Positions 11,901-21,203 are shown, counted from the stretch's first letter. The stretch: 64,000 nucleotides of DNA from Durusdinium trenchii (GCA_963970005.1 CAXAMN010022851.1:163800-227799); one strand, 5' to 3'. Notes: generated by a model not told the origin, from the letters alone. Program-made: numbers and translations.

Positions 11901-12770
11901 CCCACACACACCTACACACAGAAAACATCAGAAAACTATGGCGAAAGCTCAACCTAGCGACGCCGCAATCCACACCATTCTCACCAACATCTTCATCTCG
12001 ATCAGCCTCATCCACCACTTCCTCATCACCATTGGCGACAGGAGCAACAGACGCGGCATCATCTTCGGACGCAAGTGGCAAATTCGACTCGTTGTCAGAT
12101 GCCTGCTCCTTCGCAATCTTGCGAGCTGCAGCCTGCGGGCTCTCCACCAATTCCGCTTTCATCTGGGCGACGCTCTCGTGGTGAGAGGTAGACTTGGCAT
12201 TGCGCCACAGGTACCGCAGTGCACCTATGCACCTTTTCAGTCGACAGGCTTCAAGAGCAGCCTGGTGTAGTTTGTCGCCGCGGTCTTGGGACACTCGAAA
12301 CAACAGGCCACCCACATGTATTGAAAATTCTTTGGCATTTTAAAGGATCAGCAATGAGCCTTGTCCCTGAAGTGGCTGATCAAAGGTCTGATCCACATGG
12401 CGTTCTTGCTCAAGTCTGCTGAAGTTGGCCTGGCGACTTCGTTCTGCAGCTGGATGAGCTTGCTGCCCTTCCACTCGGGGTCGCTCACAACAGACACAAC
12501 CTGCATGGACATGTTGGCCCGCATATCCCTCGCAATGGATACCTCAGCAACACCATCTCAACATTTTTGAGCATATGTGGACCCCATAGTTTTCTCATAC
12601 TATTCAAAAGAACATACATACAAAACTCTTCTTGTCAAATCCTGATCGTGGGACCACCTGCTCTTCAGTCCAGCTCACTTTGCCAGGACCTTCAATGGTT
12701 TCACCTCAAAAACAAACTTCTTGGTTGGAAACAGTCGGATTCCTGCCCACGAAGTTAAACCAAAGAAAAC
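8996..12770 (-). CDS. Multi-exon gene, probably upstream part of the 'ETFAGC' family gene
   Basis: Coding-like minus blocks: about 12770-12683 (LTSWAGIRLFPTKKFVFEV, ending at a GTGAGC donor); about 12548-12355 (RDMRANMSMQVVSVVSDPEW, then STADL-like STSADLSKNAMW region reading PTSADLSKNAMWIRPLI); 12315 to about 11945 (GDKLHQAALEACRLKRCIG, then acidic DEEVVDEADRDEDVGE); about 11900-11650 (ILKWLEEIEMFLKEA); about 11525-11355 (HPMYKEYREHCDKALRLYG); about 10670-10495 (RAIGLENVDEDWNRTPAAKR); 10435-10190 (SKLTSFGQYDLEALNIPSEA); 10143-9892 (VFVPYEKVWSKGAFANTAQ); and a basic block near 9187-8996. Short exons in changing frames, all on one strand, support one spliced gene. Earlier exons may lie up to about 13060 (HVDAPWEQLIDW, 12990-12940). 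No domain was recognised. Confidence 0.45.
9478..9655. repeat. Degenerate short tandem repeat around CCTACTAGCAATGGCCT
   Basis: The words 'CCTACTA(G)' and 'AGCAATGGCCT' alternate about seven times with irregular spacers. The array resembles a decayed relative of the CTACTAGGAACAAG minisatellites found elsewhere in the window. It sits in an apparent intron of the minus-strand gene. Confidence 0.6.
11201..11220. repeat. (AT)n microsatellite
   Basis: About nine AT units within an apparent intron of the minus-strand gene. Confidence 0.85.
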
Positions 12771-13059
12771 ATATTTGCTCATCAACCCAAACGACGGCAT
12801 GAGCGCCACCCAGAGGGCAGCAAGGCATCTTTGTCATGACACTGCGAAGTCATGTCGAGCATGGCGGGCGGGCAACGAAAGCGAGAACGCAAAGCCGCTG
12901 AAGTGTGAGCCCTGCAAGCCATGAAACAAGATGCAATGTCACACGCCAGTCTATCAATTGCTCCCAGGGAGCGTCAACATGAATCAACCCATGCACTTCC
13001 TCTCAACTAGGGTTGCCCAGAACCATGATAGGCGCTCCATCTGACACCCCTTCCCTGCG

Positions 13060-13869
13060 CAACCCCCGCTTCGCGAATGGGCACTTGCCCACATCACGCG
13101 CGCCCCACGCACATGGCTGTGGCCAAAAGAGAGAAGGAAAAGACGGCGCCAAAGTCTGTGGTGAAAAACCTTGTCTGATTGCATGCAGTTTCTCTTTGGG
13201 CGCTCACCTGGACCTTGCCTCTGCTGCACTCCACTGTGCGTGACAGCACTGCTTTACATCATTAGTTTTATAATTACACAAACAACCCTCATGCCTGAGC
13301 TCGACCGAGGGTGCGCGAGCGCAAGCGAAGTTACGAGGAAAGCCGGAAACATCCATATAAATATCCCCACCAAAACGCACATGCTAGGTTACCAAGAGGA
13401 AACTTTTCAGAAATTGAAGGTGACCACTGCTTCCTTGCACCTCCCACCGTGGCAAAAAAAATCTACAACACAAAAGGGATGCCAATCCCAAGTTTCCTCT
13501 TCTTCCCACTCCAAAAAGAACAAAAAAAGCACAGAAGGAGCTGCCCCTCTCCTCTTTTGGTGTTCTGTTGTAAAAAACAACAGAATGACAGAAAACACTG
13601 CCACAAATCACCCTTAATTTTTCGTTTGGTTAGCGTGAGAAGGTCTGTTGTGTAGTGCGCAGTGGGTGAGCCAGCGCTCAAAACCCAAGAATTATAGAAA
13701 ACCATGGCGCAGCCATGAACATCTGCAGTGGACACGCAAGCGGTATGCGTGCGCAACAAAACAGTATCCTGTGCAGTGTGGGTATGCAAGCCTTCTAACA
13801 GCAATATCAACAAAAGAAGCTCAACGCTGCCAAACAACAAAACGCGCCCCAAAGGGCAGCAATAGATCC
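13060..13869. other. Strand-switch zone without a confident gene
   Basis: A-rich and T/G-rich low-complexity DNA separates the minus-strand block from plus-strand sequence. Open frames here (for example 13171-13617 plus) have no recognisable motif. The plus frame that runs into the retrotransposon remnant is open from 13648, but retroelement-like residues begin only near 13870. Confidence 0.4.
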
Positions 13870-15807
13870 TCTAGGTGGTGGGACGATTCTGGCGCGTGCC
13901 ACCACATCCGCCAAGCTGAAGGATGTGAACAAGGAGACGCGCTTGCGCCGGCCCTGTTTTCCCTAGGGCAACACGCCGCGCTGGAAGCTTCCGCGGCCCA
14001 CTTGGCCCCAGGCGACGTCCTTGCAGCCTATCTTGATGACTTGTACATTGTCACGCAGCCGGCTCGCGCCCGTGCAGCCTTTGACCTGGTGACCAACAAT
14101 GTCGAACGTCTGGCCGGGGTCGCCTCCAACCTCGGAAAGACGCGGGTCTACAGCGGCGCCGGCGGGTGCGCGCCGCCAGGGATCGCGGAGCTTGGGCCCG
14201 ACGTCTGGCGCGGCGACCTGCCGCCGGCCCAGCGGGGGTTCATCGCCCTAGGCTCGCCCATCGGATCGCCCGAGTTCGTGGCAGAGACGGCCCGGGACAC
14301 TCACCTGTCTCATGCCCACCTCCTGCAGGAGATCGCCGCACTGCCGGACCTTCAGAGCGCCTGGCTCCTACTCTCCTTCTGCGCCGCTCCCCGCGCGCAC
14401 CATCTCCTGCGCACCCTGCCCCCCGCTGCGTCCGCGACCTTCGCTGCGGCCCACGATGCCGCCACTTGGGGCACCCTGCAAAGTCTCCTTGGCGAAGCCG
14501 GCGCCAACACCCCCGCCTGGCAGGTCGCCCGCCACGTCGCCTTCCTTCCAACGCAGCTCGGCGGGCTCGGCCTCGTCGCCGCCGAGCGCACGGCCCCCGC
14601 CGCATATTGGGCCGCTTGGGCAGATGCCCTCCCTGTTCTGCGCCAACGGTACCCCGATGCCGCTGCCCGATGCGTCCGTGAACTCGCGGTCGGCGAGGAG
14701 GCCGCTGCCCCTTGCTTGCGGGCTGCCGCCGCCGCGGCCACGCACCTCCACCGCCATGGGTGGACCGCCTGCCCCACGTGGCATGCCCTTTTCCACGCTC
14801 TCCAACCTGATGCGGCCTCCACTGACCAGTCTGGTCCGGGGCTTGGGCCTGGCGGTTGGCAGCGGCAAGCTTCTCTCGTACTTCACCAGTCCTTCAGAGA
14901 GAGCGAGCTGCTCCCAGCCCTCAACCCGGCGTCCCGCGCCATGCTCCGGTCACAAGCCGGCCCCCAGGCCGCCGCCTGGCTCACCGCCATCCCCTCGGAG
15001 CCTGGGACCACACTGCCGCCTCACTACATGCACCGCGCCCTCCGGCGCCGACTCCGCTTGCCTCTGCCGTTGGCGCGTGCCCGCTGTGGAGGTGACGGCG
15101 CTCCCGGCTGTGGGCAGCCGCTGGACCGCTTGGGCGACCACTGCGCAGCTTGCCCCCGCAGCGGCGCTCTCGCCCGCCGCGCACATGTCTTGGAGCACGC
15201 GTGGGTGCGCGTCGCCCGCGAGGCTGTGGGCGCCGAGGGCCGCGTCGTTCCGCAGCAGTGGCTTGCGCGCACCAACACCCCGCACATTTCCCCCGCTGAC
15301 CGCCGCCGACTCGACCTGGTCGTGCATGGCGCCTCGCCACATGGGGAAACGTGGTGCTGCGATGCCACCCTCGTCTCCGCCTTGACGCGCGGCGGTGCCC
15401 CCGTCCCTGGGGCCGCTGAGGCGGATGGTGTCGCGCTCCGCCTGGCCGAGCGGCGCAAGCGCCGCCGTTATCCAGAGCTTGCTGCCGGCGGTCCGCAGCA
15501 GCTCCTGGTCCTCGCCTGCGAGGTCGGCGGCCGCTGGAACACGGAGTCCTTGACCTTCGTGCGCCGCCTCGTCCGCCTTCGCGCCCGGCGCGCGCCTCCC
15601 GCGGTCCGCACCGCCGCCGCTGCCGGGTGGCGCCGCCGCTGGTGGGGCCTCCTTGGCGTCGCCGTCCAGCGCGCCTCGGGCCCCACGCTGCTTGGGGACG
15701 ACTGGCGCGCGCCCCAGTGCCCCACCGGCTCCGCAGAGCTCCCTCTCGGGGAGATCCTTGCGCTTGCCGGGGCCTCCGCGCCAAGCCGGCTCCCTTTGCG
15801 GCCATAG
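13870..15807 (+). CDS. Reverse transcriptase C-terminal half plus endonuclease-like domain (partial)
   Basis: The uninterrupted frame encodes about 645 element-like residues. Near its start are HIRQAEGCEQGDALAPALF (reverse transcriptase 'QGD.L.P' motif) and, at about 14029, AAYLDDLYIV, the YxDD catalytic motif. The fingers and first part of the palm, and anything upstream, are missing. Around 15085-15190 are clustered Cys/His residues (CGGDGAPGCG, then DHCAACPRS and RRAH), a zinc-knuckle-like region. Around 15304-15375 comes RRRLDLVV followed about 12 residues later by DATLVSAL, and ACEVGGRWNTES at about 15513. This order (RT, CCHC-like, R-x-D...D) fits the restriction-like endonuclease of R2/NeSL-type elements rather than an N-terminal AP endonuclease. 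The frame has no stops, so the insertion may be young or the copy recently active, but it lacks a complete RT. Confidence 0.75.
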   Translation, partial: SRWWDDSGACHHIRQAEGCEQGDALAPALFSLGQHAALEASAAHLAPGDVLAAYLDDLYIVTQPARARAAFDLVTNNVERLAGVASNLGKTRVYSGAGGCAPPGIAELGPDVWRGDLPPAQRGFIALGSPIGSPEFVAETARDTHLSHAHLLQEIAALPDLQSAWLLLSFCAAPRAHHLLRTLPPAASATFAAAHDAATWGTLQSLLGEAGANTPAWQVARHVAFLPTQLGGLGLVAAERTAPAAYWAAWADALPVLRQRYPDAAARCVRELAVGEEAAAPCLRAAAAAATHLHRHGWTACPTWHALFHALQPDAASTDQSGPGLGPGGWQRQASLVLHQSFRESELLPALNPASRAMLRSQAGPQAAAWLTAIPSEPGTTLPPHYMHRALRRRLRLPLPLARARCGGDGAPGCGQPLDRLGDHCAACPRSGALARRAHVLEHAWVRVAREAVGAEGRVVPQQWLARTNTPHISPADRRRLDLVVHGASPHGETWCCDATLVSALTRGGAPVPGAAEADGVALRLAERRKRRRYPELAAGGPQQLLVLACEVGGRWNTESLTFVRRLVRLRARRAPPAVRTAAAAGWRRRWWGLLGVAVQRASGPTLLGDDWRAPQCPTGSAELPLGEILALAGASAPSRLPLRP

Positions 15808-15853
15808 GCCAGCAAAGCCTGGCAGGACCTAGCACCGACGAGGCCCGTGCGGA

Positions 15854-15871
15854 CCCCCCCCCAAAAAAAAA
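15854..15871 (+). repeat. C9A9 homopolymer pair at retroelement 3' end
   Basis: Nine C followed directly by nine A, 46 bp after the retrotransposon stop codon. Related tracts occur at 16134-16149 (C8A8), 32511-32524 (T7G7), 40065-40081 (T9G8) and 63287-63299 (C7A6). Confidence 0.85.
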
Positions 15872-16270
15872 CTTGTTTCCCAGCCTGGTGCTGGGTTCCA
15901 TATTGTTCCATGATGTTTTTATATTTTTTTAATTCTATTCTTTTTGGGGGTGGCGATGGTGAAGATGCGCAACAGTCGCAGCGGGGGAACCCCGCTTCAA
16001 TCGAATTGCGCTGCATTCAGCCACCACCCATGTGGACACAACACTGATGAACATGTTCCGGGATTCCGGGCCAGTTGAGCAACTACTTCTCGCCGCAGTC
16101 GCACTTTGACAAGAGAAGGCCCTGAGCCGCGAACCCCCCCCAAAAAAAACTGTGGGTCCGAATGGGTCCAGCTGGGCCGCATCACGCTCAGGGGAGCAAG
16201 TGTCCAACCCAAGGCGGCGCACTGTGCGATAGAATCCTTGACCTCAGCCCCGGCCTTCAGGGGCGAGCTG

Positions 16271-16342
16271 TCGCTTGTACACTTGAAATTTGGGTCGCTT
16301 GTGCACTTGAAATTATGGTCGCTTGTACACTTGACATTTGAG
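16271..16342 (-). repeat. Three exact-length 24-bp tandem repeats (8-residue period)
   Basis: Units at 16271-16294, 16295-16318 and 16319-16342 differ at a few bases only. The core is TCGCTTGTACACTTGAAATT. In one minus-strand frame they encode KCTSDxNF three times without a stop, and because the unit is a multiple of three the frame is preserved. No surrounding gene is recognisable. Confidence 0.85.
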
Positions 16343-16390
16343 CACTGTCCGAACATGTCGTCACCAAACGCTTTAGGTTGGTCGGTCTTA

Positions 16391-16468
16391 CACTGAGCAT
16401 ACATTGAAAACCGATGAGGAAAACCCAAGACCGAGGTCTTCCATTGAGCATACATTGAAAACCGATGA
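16391..16468. repeat. 27-bp direct repeat, two copies 51 bp apart
   Basis: Copies at 16391-16417 and 16442-16468 differ by one base. The core is TGAGCATACATTGAAAACCG. They lie next to the 24-bp array and could be part of the same decayed tandem region. Confidence 0.85.
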
Positions 16469-16499
16469 GAGACCGATGCCTCTGTATCATACATCGGAT

Positions 16500-16660
16500 A
16501 AGCACTACTACTATTACTACTACTACCACCAATAGTACTGCCACTACTAGTAGTGCATGCCACTACTACTACTGCCACTACTGCTACTACTACTACTACT
16601 ACTACAACGACGACGCTTACTACGGAATAGAACCCTGCGTGCGTGTGTGTGTGTGTGTGT
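16500..16660. repeat. Imperfect (ACT)n then (GT)n microsatellite
   Basis: About 120 bp of interrupted ACT/TAC trinucleotides (16500-16622) is followed by a GT run (16641-16660) that goes straight into the assembly gap. Confidence 0.85.
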
Positions 16661-16760
16661 NNNNNNNNNNNNNNNNNNNNNNNNNNNNNNNNNNNNNNNN
16701 NNNNNNNNNNNNNNNNNNNNNNNNNNNNNNNNNNNNNNNNNNNNNNNNNNNNNNNNNNNN
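16661..16760. other. Assembly gap of 100 N
   Basis: Exactly 100 N bases separate a GT run from an 18-base poly-C run. The round number suggests a placeholder gap of unknown true length. Confidence 0.98.
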
Positions 16761-16778
16761 CCCCCCCCCCCCCCCCCC
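16761..16778. repeat. Poly-C run beside the gap
   Basis: An 18-base C homopolymer abuts the gap, so its true length is unknown. Confidence 0.9.
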
Positions 16779-16918
16779 GCGGGTTCAACTCCCCCCTGGG
16801 ACGCTTCCGGTACGTGCTATAGTGCTATGTTTAGGTGGCAGGTGAAGTAGGCCACTGTTTGAGTTTGGAAGGGGGGGCATGAAACATGAAATTTACGGGA
16901 GGGTTCAAGGCTTCAATG

Positions 16919-17090
16919 ATGAGCATCACGGGAAGTCAGAAACCAGGCGTATCAGATACACGTGCCTTTGAGCTTCCTTCGGCATCTCAGTGCATATGGC
17001 TGACACTTCACTCGACAAAGATGCTCAAACAAACATACATAAACCAGGTGTATCTGATACGCCTGGTTTGTGACTTCCCGTGATGCTCAT
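16919..17090. repeat. Foldback element: 43-bp inverted arms around an 86-bp spacer
   Basis: The left arm, 16919-16961, and the reverse complement of the right arm, 17048-17090, match at 42 of 43 positions (one G/C difference). The shared ends read ATGAGCATCACGGGAAGTCA. The inner part of the right arm is itself almost palindromic (AAACCAGG...CCTGGTTT, 17041-17069). Transcribed RNA would form a long hairpin. It may be a MITE or foldback relic or a hairpin-RNA precursor. No protein is supported here although a short frame crosses it. Confidence 0.85.
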
Positions 17091-17225
17091 GATGCTGCGT
17101 TGCTTTTCTTCAGTCCCTCATTACATGTACATGACGATGCAACAGCAGATTCAACAAGCTCACATGTTCATGACATCGACATCGATAGAAGAAATCAAAC
17201 AAATCATGCAAGCAGCTTTGTTTTG

Positions 17226-17561
17226 CCTCTGGGACACCTCTTGGGCACCTCTTGTGGCATCCACACTGGTTCAACTCCTCCGTGGAGGTTTTGGGATACG
17301 GTGCAACAGATTCAACAAGCTCACAGGTTCGTGAACACATCGGATGCATCGAACAGTGTGGCAAAGTCCAGCCACGCTTCCTTAATTATCGGGGACTTCA
17401 ATTCTAAGGTTGGCTGTGTCATTGCTGTTTGTGTGCCTTACATGTTCACAACATTTCACAACGTTTTACCTCATGAGCATTTGCCTCACTCCGCTTGATG
17501 TCCCACCAGTCCGGATGCACCCCTGCTAGCTTTCGTCACCTACCCTCGGCCTCAAGTGCCA
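17226..17561 (+). repeat. Dispersed repeat, copy 1
   Basis: Two stretches, about 17226-17335 and 17404-17561, match a copy at 50244-50499 with few differences. Shared words include CTCCTCCGTGGAGGTTTTGG and GCTTTCGTCACCTACCCTCG. Copy 1 has about 70 bp more in the middle than copy 2. A partial internal duplicate of the GATGCAACAG...TTCAACAAGCTCACA part lies at about 17134-17175. Confidence 0.8.
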
Positions 17562-18477
17562 GTTGGTTTTCTTGCGTGCTCCTTTTCCGCTCCTTTTCTG
17601 GCACCGTCCGCGTTCCTACCCTTCCTGCGACCCCTTTCTTACGTCAGATGGTGTCAAATCCGTGGGGCTGGCGTGGACATATGATGGCCTTGTTCAAAGG
17701 TGCTTGGCAGGCTGCTGATGATGGTCTTGGAAGAAGGGCAGCAGGCGAGTGACCTTTGCAATATCACTGCGTTCGTAGGTTCCGTGAGTAGGGTTTGCAA
17801 CAGGCAGGCTGGGCATGCAAGTGAATAAATATATCATTCACTTGCCAGTCTTGGCACCGGGAGAAAGAACAACCGTTCTCAGCAGCTGTTTGGCCCAAGA
17901 AGGGCCCTTCAAACAATATCAAACAATATGGACATATAAACAACGCCTTCACCCTGCAAGTGGCAAAGGGCGGGCGGCTAAAGGGCGCAAAAAAAAGAGT
18001 GCCCTACATCCTGTCACCAAATGTGCGCATACAAAAGAACACTTTGTTACCGAGTCCATGTCAAACCTGATGTTTGGACCGGTTGACCGCACCAGCCGGC
18101 TTTCAGAGAACTTGTGTGCCGTTTTTTGCCGCATGATTGAAACACCATGAAGAAGCGCCCGTGGAATATTTAAACTTAAAAATTACATCGGATATTAAAT
18201 CGTCACCAACAAATCAACCATCACCATGTGACCATGTGCTACAAATATAGATTGCGCAATTGCATACCGCGATCCTTCGGACCCACGGTCGCACGCAATG
18301 GCCCATGAGCGGGTTTCAAGTTGGCTGTCGTGTGCGGGTGCTGCGCGGTCGTCAATTCAGCGATTTCAAAGAACGCACCTTGGCTGCGATGAGGGGTTGG
18401 TGTTTGCGATGTTTGTGTGCATCCATTTTTGTTGAATCTTGCAGACTGATATATAGAATGAATGTCATATCGATAGA
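17562..18477. other. No confident gene
   Basis: A plus frame at 17815-18150 (111 codons, with a basic stretch KGRAAKGRKKKS) has coding-like composition but no splice context or recognisable motif. The rest shows nothing. Confidence 0.35.
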
Positions 18478-18577
18478 TATCTTGGGGTCGCGCATCGGCC
18501 GCTGCGACTGTTTTTTGCCACCAGTTGAATTGACGGAGGGCATACCGTTGGAACATGAGCAGTCGCGCTTCCTGCAC
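18478..18577 (-). CDS. Possible single exon (unknown)
   Basis: On the minus strand a GGTGCAG|GAAG acceptor precedes about 33 coding-like codons (EARLLMFQRYALRQFNWWQK, then TVAAADARPQD). No partner exon is certain. It would be transcribed away from the plus-strand gene that begins at 18952, so it may mark the last minus-strand gene before the direction switch. Confidence 0.25.
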
Positions 18578-18951
18578 CAGGAGATGAAGGTGTTGTGCTG
18601 GACATCAATGATGAATGCAGAAACTGAACCTTGGCAGAAGGGGGTTCCCACTTGACATGAACATGTCTTCCACGTAGGGGGTGACACAAGACTGCTTACA
18701 AACCTCCTTCCTTTGCGAAGTGAGGCATTTTGGGATTTCAGCCAGGTCATCCCAAGGGTTTGCGGGCTGCATGCTGCTCACGGGTTGGATGTGATGGACC
18801 AACGCGCCGGGCAGGGCCGTGAGTTATATAAGATTGGATCCGTTATGCCCCTTTGCTGCCTAGCAACAAGCTTGCAAAGTCCACCGTTAAGTCGTTAAGT
18901 ACGGAACCACTGGGCAGTCTCTTGGGCAAGTGCCAGGCACCGTGGTCTTTG

Positions 18952-21203
18952 ATGGCCGCCAAGAAAAGGTCCAGGCAGGAAGATCAACTGTTGGTTTTTG
19001 GCCGCAAACGATTCAAACCAGACCCACACTGAAGCAAACTGTTTTGCATCGTTGTGTTATATTTTTTTCTCGCCTTGTTGACCTCACTGGCCTGGATTGG
19101 CATTTTTCTTCGTTCCTTTGGTGTTAGCCACCGCGGCAGCGCATGAAACTGCGCATTTTGTGGCTGCAGGTCGCCTTGAAACACTTGCGAGTTGTAGGTC
19201 ACAAGAATGCTGATGCAGGCGCGCGCAAGTGGTTTGAAGAGCAACAATCAGTGCTGGTGACATGCTCTGTGTTTGATATGGTTGCCAATAGTCAGCTGAA
19301 CCCTCAACATCCTCAATGTTGAGCGGAATGCCTGGGGCCTGGGGTTCATTTCAGTATACGTGCCAGTAGCGGTTGATCAAGAATGTTCTACCACTGTTTT
19401 CGGTCAAGGCCTCTTTGAAGCATTGTGCTGTGGTTCGCAGGCGTGCCACCCGAGAAGACCTCAAAGGTCCTTGCAAAGCAGATCGCTGAAGAGATGCGCC
19501 ACTTGGAGATTGGTTCAGGTCCTGTGACGTGATGACGCACGCAAGGTGTCTCAAAGCAAAAATTGAACCAAGGGCTTTGAGGGATTGCAACCCAGGTGCC
19601 ACTGGTTACAGTTTGCGAGCAACATTTTGCACACCTGTTCATAAAGACACGTGTTCCGAGGGCCAGGCACACGAATGCGCACAAGCACACACACACATAT
19701 ATATAAATAGACATCTCCCGCGAGAAATCATTTCACGTCCTGGCCTGTGGCTGCGCATGATTCAGGGAGTGTACTTTGTTGTGTGGAGCCACCTAGCCGG
19801 GTACTTGATGCAGGAGGCCACACAGCTCGTTCTGGAATTGTTTTACTGCCTGCCTTTCTGCAGATGTTTTTTGATGATAGGGTTCTCACCGGATGCATAG
19901 GATCTTTTGAAGGTCTCTAGTTACTCTAGTTGATTTTCGTTCCTTGACAAGTGGCATGGGGCCCGGGGTGAAACTTCCAGGGGCACGAGTCTAGAATTAA
20001 ACCGTGCCTTCTAACCATTCATATCCCCAAAAGATGTTGAGAATCTTGGAACCCTAAATCCATCACGGTTATCTTGAAAAACACAATCCTTGAGCTCATT
20101 GGGGGTACTGATTGCTGATGAGGAGATCGCCAGTTTTGGACAACGCTACATGTATTTGAGATGGTTATGCAGGCAAGCTTCTTGCCACATGGCTGGACCA
20201 AATTGCACTTGGGACTGCTGATCCCACTCTTCACCACCGCTGACCTCAGGGCTTACTGAGCACCCGGCCGTGCAGGTGGGGAACGGATGGGTGAGCGACT
20301 AGTAGACTAAGGCCTGAAATCATTCTCGCAGGGTCAATGTCTTGTTTGTTCAAAGGCGAAGAGGCAAAACAATTGGGGGTCACAGATAGGCTGAAGACCC
20401 CAGATCTTGACACCTGAGGGTCCTTACTTCGTTTCTCCCATGCGGCAAAAAAGGACCGGGAAGGATTAGGGGCGGTTTAGGGATGGACATGAGCAGGTGG
20501 AGAGCTCCACTGGTTGTATGCTGAAGTCGGGGAGTTCTGTCGATGAGGACGTGGCCAGGGTTTGAAAAGGCTCCCTGGATCTCCCTGGTGGACGGAGCTT
20601 TTGGCGTTTTAGCATGAATGAACTCTTGTGGCTTGGTGTATGGGGTTTCGGTTCCTTGTGTTGCTTGGTGTATGCAATGCCTCAAAGAGGCCTACATGGA
20701 AGTCAAGATCGGAGAGTCTTCCACTCGTCTATGAGCTTCTAGGTTTGCGTTCTTTAGTCACCACGGAGCCTGGGCTCAATTCAATGCCGGCCATCCCGGA
20801 AACATACATTTTGAGCCTTCTCAATCTCCGCTGGCCACGTTTGCACTTCAGGCCTTGGATGTGGAAATGCAGGTGCGACCAAGTGTGAAGCTTCTCAGTG
20901 AAACACAGAAATGTTGCAAACCTAATCAAATCTAGGGGTTTTGTTTACAGAACTTTGCTTCTTTGACATTTTCCATACTCCATCTATTTTGAAGTCTATG
21001 CGCAATGTCTAGTCCAACCCCCAGACAAACCACTGGACAAGTTTCTTGGGGGTGATGATGGTGATGAAGAGGGAACTGGTCTTCGTTCGACGTGCTTCGG
21101 GCCAGCAGTTGCTCGTGGGTGGACTTCCTATGACATCCTGCAGCTCAGGGATCAGACATTGTCCCACCTGGATGATTTGTGTGACATGCCCTCCCAGATC
21201 TGA
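18952..21203 (+). CDS. Unknown multi-exon gene, first of the plus-strand block
   Basis: ATG at 18952 opens a basic N-terminus (MAAKKRSRQEDQLLVFGRKR) that runs to 19029. Further coding-like blocks: 19128 to about 19320, after GTTAG (MKLRILWLQVALKHLRVVGH, then DAGARKWFEEQQSVLV); 19441-19531, after TTCGCAG (GVPPEKTSKVLAKQIAEEM); about 19738-19862 (GLWLRMIQGVYFVVWSHLAG); about 20742-20870 (FSHHGAWAQFNAGHPG); and 20966-21203, ending MPSQI-stop (PPDKPLDKFLGGDDGDEEG). Block boundaries agree with cag/tag acceptors. No domain is recognised. The basic start and short exons resemble N-terminal parts of dinoflagellate repeat-derived genes, so mobile-element origin is possible. Confidence 0.4.

Larger units (their letters stand above)
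13870..15871 (+). mobile_element. 5'-truncated non-LTR retrotransposon with restriction-like endonuclease
   Basis: A sharply GC-rich island carries the C-terminal half of a LINE-type polyprotein and ends 46 bp after the stop codon in a C9A9 tract (15854-15871) that could be the 3' tail. The left edge near 13870 is an abrupt change from AT-rich, motif-free sequence, as expected for incomplete reverse transcription. No target-site duplication was identified by eye. Confidence 0.7.
15872..16918. other. Repeat-rich stretch without a confident gene
   Basis: Besides the tandem repeats and the gap listed separately, this holds a second C8A8 tract (16134-16149) preceded by AAGGCCCTGAGCC, faintly like the sequence before the first tract. 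Open frames here cross low-complexity or N sequence and are not supported. Confidence 0.5.

Noticed and set aside
14312-15385. 357-codon plus frame and long minus frames over 14.2-15.9 kb
   Set aside because: High GC removes stop codons in all frames; only the RT frame contains catalytic motifs.
16783-16793. tRNA-like box B word GGTTCAACTCC
   Set aside because: No acceptor stem, anticodon arm or box A at the right distance, so no tRNA gene is called.
16465-16850. Frames crossing the N gap
   Set aside because: They are built from TAC/GT repeats, unknown bases and poly-C.
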